A DNA stretch of 64,000 nt from the NCBI GenBank assembly GCA_025917655.1, contig CP084613.1, positions 3,970,001 through 4,034,000 on the forward strand, given 5' to 3'. This DNA is from Chlorella sorokiniana (Eukaryota > Chlorophyta > Trebouxiophyceae > Chlorellales > Chlorellaceae). Each line of letters opens with the position of its first letter. Position 1 is the first letter of the stretch. The notes below the pieces were generated by a model. The model was not told the DNA's origin, searched no databases, and saw nothing but the letters and a program-made list of their open reading frames with translations. Shown in pieces: positions 11,901 through 23,600 of this stretch. Made by a program: the position numbers and the translations under genes.

Positions 11901-14900
11901 GGGGGGATGGGCCAGGTCGCCAGGTGAGATCAGCAGCACCAGCGGCACAGCTGTGGGCGCGACCGCCGCGGGCAGCACGCCCCAAAGCTGCCGCACGCCG
12001 GCCCCCCACCTGGATGGCGGCGGCAACTGCGATGGTCTTGGCTGGCAGTGCGACCAGCATGAACAGGGTCAGGCCGCAGAGGCCGTCCACAAACATGATA
12101 ACCCAGAAGACCAGCACGCGTGCCGACCTGTCAAAGCCCACCTGCATGTGGACCCGGGGGGGGGGGGGGCAACGCACACCTGGGCAGCACATGACGACGC
12201 GGCAACCACAATGCAGGGAACGCCGCACCGGCTGGTGCCTACAAGCAGGGACGAGGGGCAATCGCAGCGCCGCAATGCTGCAACCCTGCGCCGGTGACAC
12301 ATGACACGGCAGGCTGCACACGGCCAGCACCTCTGCTCCATGTAAGCACTGTGCTGCCGTTCAGTTTGTGTCGTGCTCAGCAACACAAAAGTGCGCGAGG
12401 CCAACAACTCCCTGAATAATGGGACCTCATGCCAGGCTGGCGCATCCTGAGACCGCAACGAGACCGCAACGTTCCATACAGCACAAGTTGCTTGTGGCCC
12501 CGCCTGCCTGGCGCGATAGCACAGCAGCGACAGCATGAACAGCATCACCAAGGAGAAATTGCCTCCTGGTCGCCCTAACAACAGAGAAGCTCAGCCCTAG
12601 CGGCGCACCATGAAGTAAACCATGGCTGTCCAAATGGTGGCCTCCGTGGCAATCAGCGGCACCTGCAGCAGGATCTCTGGCAGCGCAAAGCACCTGCGTG
12701 GGGGTGGGTCGGGGGAGCGCGCAGGGATAGAGTGCCTGGACTGAACTGCAGCGCAAACCTGGCAGCTGCGAGGCAGCTGAAGGGTCGCCAGGCAAGGCAC
12801 AAAAAGGGGGGGCATGCGCTCACCAGGCTGGCATGAAGTGCGCATCCCGCTGGCGGTAGTACACCGGCAGGCGTTCCACCAGTAGGCCGGGGCGGCAAAG
12901 GACACCATCAGCTGCGTCATGATGCTGAAGAAGGCCACGCTCATGTACATCTGCGGCACGATAGGGTGCAATGGCGAGGCTTTGTGGCGAAGCTGCGCAC
13001 GTAGAGATGCTGCAGGCATGCCCGGAGATCATCACAACGCACTGGAGAGCCCGGCAAGAGCGAGCGATGCAGCAGGGCAGACCCACGTTTGCAGTGCAGC
13101 ACACGCACCTGCGCATCCTCCAACGTCTCCCTCGACTGATTCAAGAAGAGCGTTCCCACCAGGATGCTCATCACGACGCACTGGGCGCTGCGCGTTTAAT
13201 AGGCGGGGCCGGGGGTGGGGGGGGGGGGGGGTAGTAGGAAATGCATGTACGACCAGCTCGGCAGCCTGGGCTGAGCCGCTGCATAGCTCAACACTATGTT
13301 GCCACGCCGTCGAACAGGCCTCACATGCGGATGGCAATGAAGGCGCGGTTGCGCAGGAACAGCTTGGTCTGGCGCCCCATGCCCGCCTTGAACAGCGTCC
13401 ATTCGTCCTGCGCGTACCTGCAGCGTAACGGCAAGGCAGCGCGGGGATCGACCGGCGCACCACTGTGTTGCACCTGCCGCCCAGGCTGCAGCAATGCTGA
13501 ACTTGGCTGGGCACCTCTTGCACGTCCAAGCAAGGAACAGCAGACACTAGACAGCACCTCCTGCCCGTGTGCCAAGCGCACTCACTTGTGCACCGCAAGC
13601 TGTCCGTGGCCGCGCGTCTCCTGCTCTGGCGGCAGTGCAAGAGACTCCAGGAACCCTTTGCCCGCCTCGGTGGCGCGGTACCGCTCGCAGAACATGGCCT
13701 CCGTGACATAATCGTACTCCCGGGGCCCCTCCAATACAGCTGCATCAGCATCGCAGTACAGAAACAGGGGCAGACAGGCACAGTTGCTCACTACAGTGCT
13801 GTTGGGGGGAGACCTGTCAGCCAGCGTTCCTGAGTGGCAACGTGTTTGCCCGCCCGCTCCACCTGCTGCTCCCCGGCGTGGTGACCTCCTGCAGGAAGTC
13901 GGCGTCGCCCTTGCCCAGGGGGCAGGCGAAGCCCTGGTCCTGGAAGAAGGGCATGATCATCTCGCGGGGCCCGTGGAACACCAGCCGCCCGCCAGACAGG
14001 AGCTGCGCAGGCAGGGGGCCGAGGGAGCAGCACATGCGTGGCCGGGCAGGAGGCGTGAGGAGTGCAAAGAGTGATGGAAGGCCTGCCTGCGCCGCTGCTC
14101 ACCATGATGTCATCAAAGGTGTTGTACGTCTGCGGGACAGGCGGCAAAGGGGCGGGGTTCACGGGGCTCGCCTTCAACAGTCAGTCAGCGGACAGAGCAC
14201 AGGTGCGCAACCTCAACAAGCATGCTGCCAGCAGTTGCATCCACAGCTCCTTATCGCCGCTGGACGCTTACCTCGGGCGTCGGCTGCAGCAGGGAAACCA
14301 GCACGGTGCCCTGCAGGACGCAAGAAAGCAGCATGAGATCCACCCTAACAAGCCGCGGCGACATGCTGCAGCAGTCCCACACACAACCCAGCCCAAAGTT
14401 CTGCTATGGATTGGTGTGCTCACGCTGACGAGGTGGCACAGCGCGCGCAGGCGGCTGCAAATCTCGAAGGTTGTGGCCGAGTCCAGGCCTGTGGAAATCT
14501 GCAGGTGGGTGCCAGCAGCAGGGAGGGCAGCAGCTCCGGGCTTCAACGGCAGCACGGCCTGCCTTGCAAGGCCGCCACGCGTGGGATGCCCAAGCGCGCA
14601 CAAGCCAAGCCCCCACCGTGCACCATAACGCAGCGAAGTTGTCAATCCCACCTCGTCGGCGAACAGCACGTTGGAGGGCCCCACCAGCATCTCGCCGCTC
14701 GTCACGCGCTTGCGCTGCCCGCCGCTGATGCCACGGATCATGGAGTTGCCCTGCGAGGGGACGGGTATAGGATGTACATGAACATCAGTCCTTCTACCGG
14801 ACTCCAGCCCGGCGCTGCAGCCAAGAAGCCTGCCTGCCAAGAAGCTGGGCACTGGGCATCCCACCCAGAGAAAGATTCATTGTGCTGAGCGCTCACCACC

Positions 14901-16921
14901 AGAGTGTCGGCGCAACCCTCCAAGCCCAGTCCCTTGATTGCGATGTCGGCGGCCAGCCTGTAGTGCTCCCCACCGCCTCCATGTACCTGCAGCAGGATGG
15001 AGGGAGGCGGGTGGGCCCTTGCCACCAGGTCATGGCTGCAGCCGCTGCCCGTACAGATGTCCCCCTAGCCTTTCCGCCAGATTGGTGTTCTGGCCTCACG
15101 TGGCCACCACGGGGTCTGGGGTGATCCCCAGCTCCTTCTCCTTCTCCTCCAGCACCACCTCGGCAGCTGCACATGGCGGCAGGCATAAGCACATCAGGGG
15201 GAAGGACAAGCTCTGGGGGCCGGCAGCCGACGTTGTAGCAGCAGTGAGCACGGCTGCCAGCAACAGCCAGCAACAGGCACTGCCGGGCCGTGCATGCAGC
15301 ACGTGGCAGCGCTCACGCTTGCGGGTCTGCGACGACTGGCACAGCGCCGCAAAGCGCAGGGTCTCCTGCACCACCAACAAAGTTAAAAGGGCGCGTGGTG
15401 AGAGCTTGCTTGGCGTCTTTATGCCCCTCGCTTGACTATGAGAAGCAGCTGCACAGGCATAGGGGCAGCCATGGCTGACCCGCACCTGCACCGTCAGCTC
15501 TCCAAAATGAATGTCGTTTTGGTTGATGTACTGTGCCGTACGCTCCACGATAAACTCGTGCAGCGCCTTACCGTTGTAGGTGAGCTCTTGGGCTTTAACC
15601 TGCACAACAGGAAGGGGGCGGAGGTGGGGCAAGTGCTTGTGGGTGAGTGGGGCTGTGTGTGAGTGTGTTTGGGGGGGAGGGGGGGCAGGCGTCTGCAGGC
15701 CTCCCAGATTGGGAGCGTTGCCGCACAGCTCTTGACAAGGCTGCAGGGCAAGCGGCAAGGCAAGCCGGGGGACCCAGCTGCCAGCAGTTGGGATGGCAGG
15801 TGAGCGGTGCAGCTCAGCGTGCGCAGGAGCACCTTGAGGCCCTCCCGCTTGAGCTGGCCCGACAGCGCCTTCATCAGTACCGTCTTGCCCGCTCCCGGGG
15901 GGCCCCAGCAGCAGCGTGAAGCGTCCGGGCGCAGCACGGAGGAAATGTCTTGGAGGAGGTGCACCTGCGCAGGGTGCGGTGGGGCCGAACAAGGGCTGTA
16001 CGGAGGAGCGCCATGCCAGCATCAGGGGGACTGGCGGCGGCAGCAGCGGCATGAGCAAGCGGGAACCAGCGACAGCAACGCGCCTTCTTCAGCCTGCGGT
16101 TTGGCTTGCCGCCCGCCGCCTCACGTGCAGACTGCAGGGAGAGCAGGGCACCAGGGAGGAATGTTCCGGCAAAGGGCGTGCTGCACGAGCCGCTGCACGC
16201 TGCGCCCTCCATCAACCATCTATGTCCCCCAGCAGCCGCTCACCCGCACCGCCTCCACCAGCAGGCTGGACGGCAGCGGCTTGAGCGACTTCACGGCGGC
16301 CATGCCGGTGACCGACAGCCCCCTGAACCGAATCTGCACGTCTTGCATGGGCACCCCAGCACGGTCAAACCGCTGCCGCACGCGCTGCAGCAGGGAGGCG
16401 ATCTGGTCCTCCACATCCTTAACTTGGTTGGCGACCTCGTGCAGCAGTGCTTCCCGTGTGGCGACATCCTTGCGCAAGTTGCTCATGGTGAGGGCGCGCG
16501 GCACGCCGTCGGGCCCCGCCACCACAACCTCTGGCGGTGGCGCGGCCTCCGCCTGGCTGCGTCTGGCACGCCTTTGCAGGGCAGCAAGCTGTAGAACCAA
16601 GGGACACGAGTGGCAAGAGGATTGGATGGGTCCCAGGGCAAACACGTTCGGCACCTTCCTTCCAGCGAGGAGCCTTGACGTCATTTGACGCTTGCCAGCT
16701 AGACTCCCTGTTTGACCCGCGAATGGTAGGCGCCCCCTCCACAGCGCATCGAGTAGCTTGAAACTTCGTGGCGAATGCAGAAAGGGAGAACTTTATGCGG
16801 TCACCTGGAGATCGCGCGCCTCCTCCTCGTTCCTCTCCCAATAAATGCTGTTAGCGGCAGCGAAAACATTGTCAGCCTTCTTGAGGTCTCCTATGGGTGC
16901 ATAGTAAACCACCGTCGCCAT
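5984..16921 (-). CDS. Full-size ABCG/PDR transporter, copy 1
   Basis: Predicted plasma-membrane ATP-driven exporter of lipids or hydrophobic compounds (family knowledge; substrate unknown). The start ([15 protein letters not shown]) is at 16921 and the TGA at 5984. Order is NBD1-TMD1-NBD2-TMD2, the reverse topology typical of PDR. First exons: 16805-16921, 16244-16588, 16084-16131, 15833-15964, 15486-15599, 15317-15365, 15100-15166, 14897-14986, 14652-14750, 14424-14498, 14272-14310, 14103-14129. NBD1 shows GPPGAGKT in 15833-15964, [13 protein letters not shown] and NVLFADE in 14652-14750, and [10 protein letters not shown] in 14424-14498. TMD1 lies at about 13.4-11.2 kb. NBD2 shows [15 protein letters not shown] (about 10.55 kb), [17 protein letters not shown] (about 9.5 kb) and [11 protein letters not shown] (about 9.2 kb). 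TMD2 lies at about 8.1-6.0 kb, ending [10 protein letters not shown]. Several exons are one base short against copy 2 (near 14970, 13872, 13724, 12890). Intron 3 starts with GC. Confidence 0.88.
12156..12169. repeat. G14 homopolymer (C14 in the transcript)
   Basis: A run of 14 G on the plus strand inside a TMD1 intron of ABC copy 1. The equivalent intron of copy 2 is much shorter and lacks the run. Confidence 0.85.
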
Positions 16922-17613
16922 GCTGGGCCAAGCGCGCTATGTGGCAACCCCCGGCCCTCAGAGGGGCAGGAAAGATTATTAATAAATGGACCGATTCAAT
17001 GCCCTAGGGTGCTCGCGATAATAATGTGACAAGGGGAATGTAAAGATCAGTCAGCTGACGTGTCCCCCCGTTTCCCTTTATGCGCGCTGGATAGCCGCAC
17101 TGCACTAAAGATCTATGCACCATCGGTCAGAGGCCGTCATCCGGCGTGCAGTTTTCGGAGCCGCCCTGCCGTTGCAGGGAAGGCTGAATTTTGTGCGAAC
17201 TGACACACGGATAGAAGTTTCCAAATCAGCAACGGAAACCAGGTTAACGCTAGAATGAACCGCTGATAAAGCGCAGCCCGGCTGGCAGTGCAGGTCAATT
17301 CCAGTCAACTGGTCGCAGCAGGCGAAGCAGGTCGACCGCCCTTACGAATCTCCTGCTGACGCTCGGCATTGCACTGCTTTCAGCCCTATCTGTGCTAAGG
17401 ATTTTGATTACTATGAAAGCGTAAGGGAAGCCTCAATGAAACGGGGGCAACGACCACGATTGTGCAGTCCTAAGCAGTCGAGGGCGGTGGCTGTCAGTCT
17501 GAGCTAGGTTTGTTGGCCCACCGTAAAGTACACCCTCCCGGTGTAAAGGCAAAACAGAGGCACAGCCTCATGCGCGTTCACGTGCAAGCAAGCAAGCTGG
17601 CGTTCACGCGCGC
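16922..17613 (-). other. Intergenic: promoter of ABC copy 1 and 3' flank of copy 2
   Basis: No conserved ORF. The part next to 16921 must hold the copy 1 promoter, but no clear TATA box was seen. The part next to 17613 resembles the flank after copy 1 (shared ATGAAA and TGCAGTCCTA blocks), so it was part of the duplicated unit. Confidence 0.5.
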
Positions 17614-20600
17614 TCAGCGCGTTTGCCACTTGATGCGGTACAGCGCGGTGGTGGAGAGGGCGAAGAAGGCGCAGGAGAAGCCAGCCAGGATGAGGACGAG
17701 CCACCAGCGGAAGGAGTACCTGCAGGGGAGGGAGTGGGGGGAGTGGGGGGGGATGCTGGGTGAGGCGGGGCAAGCGGGTGGGAGGGAGGCGAAGGGGCAC
17801 ACAGGCTACTTAGCCTGCCCTGGTTGCTGTCTAAGCCCCGCCCATGCCTCACTTGTAGCCGAAATAATCCTCCACGAACTGTGCCACGGAGACCTGCGGG
17901 GACTGGTCCTGCAGGCGCGCACAAACGGGGCGCAGGTTGGCGCGTGTGAGGGGGAGGCATGACAGAGCGCTCGGCCTGGTCAAACGTTCTTATGGGCCGG
18001 CGCACCAGCATGAGTTGGTCGGTCGTGTCGCCCAGCTCCCCCACCACAAGCCCGTACAGCGTGTAGGACACTGCGGTGCAAGGAGAGGAGGAGGCGGAGG
18101 GCCGTCAGCGGGGTGAGAAAGATCAAGCAACGCAGGCGCCAGCGCCAGCGCCAGCTGCAGCTGCAGCGAGGCGCAGTGTGGGCTGCCCCGGCTGCGTGCA
18201 CGGCTGCGCAGAAGTACTTGACGCGTCTTGCCAGTCAAGTTGAGTGTGCTAGGGTCCTGAAGCATAGCACAGGCTGGCCTGCATGCCTCCCCCGCCTCCC
18301 AGTCACACACACCTGGATCCAGGTAGTAAAGCCAGACCCAGCCGCGCGGAATGATTGGTTGCGGCTTGTAGTAACCGCAGGCCACGTCAAACACCGAGTA
18401 GCAAAAGCTGGTGAAAGCCTGCAGAGCGCGGCAAGTAAAGTGGCGGGTGGCTGGGTATCATGGGGTCATGGGGGACTGAGGTCAAAGATGAGATGATAAT
18501 GACTGGATATGAAGTCCTGACCACCGCACAGCTGCAGCCAGCCTGCAGGAACCGCACTGCCCAAGGGGGAGGTGCTGGCCGAGGCGCGGCGGCCCCGCCT
18601 CACGTTGGCAATGGCCAGGGAGGGCGTGATCTGCACGTTTTGGATGCCGAAGAAGGTCCAGTAGCAGAGGGTGAGGAAGAGGATGAGCAGGAAGTAGAAG
18701 AACTTGCCAGCATCTGCGGTGAAGCCCACGGTCCTGCAGCAGGGCGAGAGCGGCGAGGAGGGTGGGTGGGGGATCAGAGAAAACGCGGTGGGGGCGAGGG
18801 GGAAGGAGAGGTGTGAGGTGAGGGCGTGTTTGTGAATGAGTAAGCGTGTGGGTGGGTGGGTGGGTGGGTGGGGTGGGGGTAGGGGGGGCGGGCGATGAAG
18901 AAGGGCGCAGCCCCGGAGTCGGCGCACCAGTAGAGAATGTTGGAGTAGATGGTGGCCTGCAGGGCCAGGCAGGGAGCCTCCACCAGGAACTCGGCCGCCG
19001 AGAAGGGCAGCACGCCGTAGGTGCCGCCCGCCCGCTCGCGATAGAACACAGTGCTGCGTAGATTGCGCAGGCGGGAGGTGCAAGCGTCTGTGGGTATGCA
19101 AGGCGAAGCGGGAAGCAGCCTGGATGGAGGGCGGAGCTGCAGAGGACCCTGCAGGCGGGAAGCCGCCTGAGGATCTGCATCAGCAGCATGGGGCCAGGCG
19201 GCAGCGTGCTGCGCACCGGCGGACCGAAATGATGGATTGGATCATCATGGCGTTCAGGATGCCTGAAGGGGAGGGAAAGGGATGAAGTGGTTGGCAAAGG
19301 AGGGGGCCCGTGCCCGCCCGTTGCCTGCAGCAAACACCAATGCCTACAAGAGGCTACCACCCATACATGACCAGCCGGCTGCACCCCGCCGGATCACAGG
19401 GCGTTTCGCCACACACCGATAAACATGACGGATGAGTACTGCACGCCCGTCAGGTTCAGGATGCCGTTGTAGGTGAACGTGTTGTCGCCCTGCGTTTGGG
19501 AGCAGCGCTGAGTGGCATTCCCCGATACAAAGGGCTGCTGCGGGCGATGCCAGAAGCAGCGGCCAAAGCCACAACAGTTGCTTGCATGACAGCTTGCATG
19601 ACAGCGTCAGCCCCTCGCACCTGACCCTCCAACACTGTGCCGAAGAAGACGGCGATGCAGATGGTGAGGAAGAGGCGGGTGCCGTTGTACGATTTGAGGC
19701 GCGCATACTGCGCAAAGTTGCGACGCAGCAGCTCCCGCAGCTGCAGCAGGCGTCGAAAGATCGGGTACCGCGGTGGGGTTTGCCAGATCAAACGCAGTTT
19801 CTAAAAGGCGGACCAGTGCTTGCAAGGCTGCAGATGGATGATGAGTATTCACAATGCATCAATCAACGGCTAAAGAGCAGGCCCCTTTTGCCTCAGTGCA
19901 GGGGCTTCAGCCCCAGCCCGGCCCCTCCCACCTGGACCAGCTGCGAGGCGGGCGCAAGGTCGGCCAGCTTCAGGTCGGCTTCTCCCTCCCGTGGCTCGCT
20001 CAGGCCCTGGATCTTGCCCTCGTTGGCGTGGAACAGGTCGCTGGCGGCATACGCATCTGCAAACTCCAGCCCGCAATCCGCCTCAGCCGCCGGGTTGCTC
20101 ACCTCCAGCATGTATGTGGCTGGGTTGTAGCTGCATGGCAGGTGTGCAGGGATGGTTGGCAGTTGGCAACACGCACCTCATGTACCAGCCAAGCACTTCC
20201 ACGTCCAACGTTCAGGCTCAGCATGCCCTGCGGCTCGGCGCCCTCTCCCGGTGAAAGCCGCGCGCCCCCCCGCTGTGTGTCCCATTCGCACCCCTTTTCC
20301 ATGGCGGGCACTCCCGGGAAGGCCTCAAAGTAGGATACCAGGCTGGCAGCACCCTGGCCCAGCTCCCCAAAGAAGATGGTCTGGCCGCCGCGCTGAGCAG
20401 CAGCAGCTCATCAAACTCCTGCAAGTGGGGAGCGGTGGGGGCGGAAAGCGTCGGCGGTGATCAAGGGGCGAGGAGTGTGGGTGGGAGGCTGCGCCAGATG
20501 CTGGCTGGGAGGCTGCACAGCCGGGCCGGGACATTGCCCGCCAGGCGCTGCTGTGCAAGCATGTTTATGATGCAGTTTTACGACAACCGCGCACCAGGAA

Positions 20601-23600
20601 GATGGAGGTGGAGGGCTGGTGGATGGTGCACCTGCGCAACAACAACACGCAGCAGGAAGGTAAGTTGCTGTATGTACTTGCGCAGGTACAGGGCAGTGCA
20701 GCTTCCCGTGCAGCTGCCACAAAGCGGCCCTCATGGCGACATGCTGGGCAGAGCACTGCCCCTGCCCAGCAGCAGCTCACACGACGCAGCGGCCAGTGGA
20801 TGTTATGCGGCGGATGGCCCGCATGACAATGGAGGCGGCACGGGCATCCAGGCCCGACGTGGGTTCGCTGAACGGTAAAAGGAAAACGGGACACACACGA
20901 GCGGCAGCCGGTCAGGGCCAGCAAGAAGGCTTGGCACACCGCAGTTGCAGCAGACAAGATGCTCCCTGCTGGGTGTGCTGCGCGTCGCAACATCGTTGAC
21001 CTTGGGCAGCACGCATGAAAAGATGTGGTGCCTGCCACATCACCACTGTCGCCCGCCGCGCAGACCTCACTCACTCGCAGAAGACGATGGAGGGGTTGGC
21101 CACCAGCTCCACCGCCAGCGTCAGGCGCTTGCGCTGCTCCACGCTGAGCCCGCTCATGCCGGGAACCCCCACCAGGGAGTCGCGCAGCGGCGTCAGCTCA
21201 ACCACGTCCATCACCTGATCGTGAGTGTGACAGGGGCCAGTCAGGTGGTGAGGGTGCAGGGCTGAGGGTTTGGGGAGGGCTTGCGAATGAAGGTAGCAGT
21301 TGATGGAAGGGGCTTTGCAAGGCAATTAGTCAGCACGTGGGCCAACCAACAAACCCTGGATGGCAGCCAGCCCGGGCCCACAACAGCGCCCAGCAACAGC
21401 GCTGCAGACGCCTGCATGAGCACAGTGACAAGGTATGCAAAATTGCAGCAGCGCTGCCGCGCCCACCTCCTCCACAAAGCTCTCCACGGTGTCTGCCTGC
21501 ACCGAGGAGGGCAGGCGGAGGCGTGCCGAAAAGCGGAGGGCCTCGTGCACGGTGGCCTCTGCGACGTGGATGTCCGTCTGCTCGCAGTACCTGCAGCACC
21601 GCAGCAGTGAAGTGTGGTGGAACACCTGGGCCTTGGAGCCAGCGATGGGTCATTCCTGGCCTGGATACCGCTCAAACAGAGACGGGCCGCAGGCGGCGCT
21701 GCCAAGTAGGACACGCGGCTGCCGGCTTCATTCACGCACCCCATGATCCGCATGAAGGTTGACGCCTGCTGCGGGTACCCATTAACCTGCGGCAGCGAGG
21801 GGGTGGGTGTGGGGCGGCGGGTTGCTGGCAGGCGCAAGGCATGGGCGGCTACCACCACAGGCAAACACAGCGCTTTGGGCAGACGTTCGCCCAGCCCCGC
21901 CAGCAGCTGCACTGTGCAAGCCCCAGCTCACCCGAATGTCCCCAGTGATTGTCCCCCTGCAAGTTGTGCCAAGGAGAAAGAAGCGCAGGTAAGCAGACAC
22001 TTTCCACTACAATGCCCAGCTCCTGCACCCTGGTGCTGCGTCTCTTCTTTCGGCAAGGCTCCCTTGCACAGCCTCCGACGCTGAACCCACCCGTCTTGCG
22101 GAGCGCCAGCACGTCCATCAACGTGGTCTTGCCCGCCCCGCTGGACCCCATCAGCGCGGTGAGCACGCCCGGTCGGAAGGCGCCGCTGATGCCCTTGAGC
22201 AGCAGCAGGCGGCCGGCGTGCGGGTCATCTGGCTGGCTGGCGGTGGCGTCGGCAAAGCCCTGCAGGTGGGACGTGGCGGGGGCAGGGGCGATACACGCCT
22301 GGGTGCGAGGCAGCATGCTCCCACAGCGACGGCGGAGCTTTGCCAGAGAAGGCAGAAAGCCTGTGTGCTAGGTGTCCGAGGAACGGTCAAGCCGCTTGCA
22401 TCGCCTTGCATGGGCAGCCATGGCGACGCCAACTCACCGCGGGCATGGGCACAGAGTAGCGGACATCCCGGAAGGTCATGCGCACAGGGCAGAAGGGCAG
22501 AGCGGAGGAGGAGGCCGTCGCCGCAATGCCGGCCTCCTCAGCGTCGCCGATCTTGGAGAAGCCGTGGATGCTGGGCACAGTCTTGAGCGAGGTGCTGCCG
22601 CTGTGCACGCTGCTGTCGCGCACGCTGCCGCCATGCATGCTGGCGTCTGCGGGAGGGGGGGGGCGTGTCAGCATGGGAGCCCACTGGGGCCTCTCCAGCC
22701 ATGCTGCCCTGCAGACAAAGCGCTGCGCAACACCCGGGGCGCATGCCCCCAGCATCGCTGTAGCTCTGCATGATGCAGAGGCAGAGGGGCAGGAGCAAAA
22801 GCTGCCGCCACCTCCAGACACCTGCTGCACGCCTGGAACGCCTGCCTGGAACGCCCGCCGGCCCCCACCCCTCACCGACTTCGTGCATCGTGGCGCTGAT
22901 CTTGCGTTTGGGCGCAATCGTGAGGAATGAGGCAGCGACAACGTAGATGAGAGTGTTGAGCAGCGTGGCGCCGCAGCCCCACACCACGATGCCGATCCAG
23001 ATCCAGTGCTGGCCGGTGAAGTAGCCTGCGGTGAGGGAGGGGCCAGCCAGGAAGAGCGCAATGAGGCGCAGCAGCTGAGAGCCAACTAGCCATGGGAGGG
23101 AGCTCTCCGGCAAGCTGTTTGGGACGCACTCGGCCGCTGCCCAGCATGGTGCGACGCATGCAAACAGGCAGCCGTCGACGGACTCCTGCCAGGGAAAGAA
23201 CCAGCTTCACCTCGCTGCTGCATGTAGTATTCGCCTGCTGTGGCCGCCGAGGAGCCGACAGGGGCAGGCCCCCCAGTTGTCGCTCTCAAACTCGTTCACC
23301 ACCAGGGCTTGCAGGAAGTAAGACACCGGGTTGGCGTAGTCTGCGGAGTGATGGTTGAAGGCATGGAGGCGTGGCATTTGCTGGACAACGGATCGCTGAT
23401 CACCGCGGAGAGAGGCCAGGTCGGGAGGGACAGGGGCAGGGAGGAGGGACAGGGGCAGGGAGAGCAGATACGGGGAGCCTGCTGGCTGGGCTGCCGCGCT
23501 CACACGCGCCCTTCCAGGGTCCCTTGAGGCTGTCAAAGGTGACGATGAAGCCGCTGGCGATGGTGAAGATCAGGATGCTAAGGTTCTGCGGCATAGGGCG

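Noticed and set aside
5984-16921. Calling ABC copy 1 a pseudogene because of its frame breaks
   Set aside because: Copy 2 has its own breaks at other sites and the same kind of break occurs in single-copy essential genes. All catalytic motifs are present in both copies.
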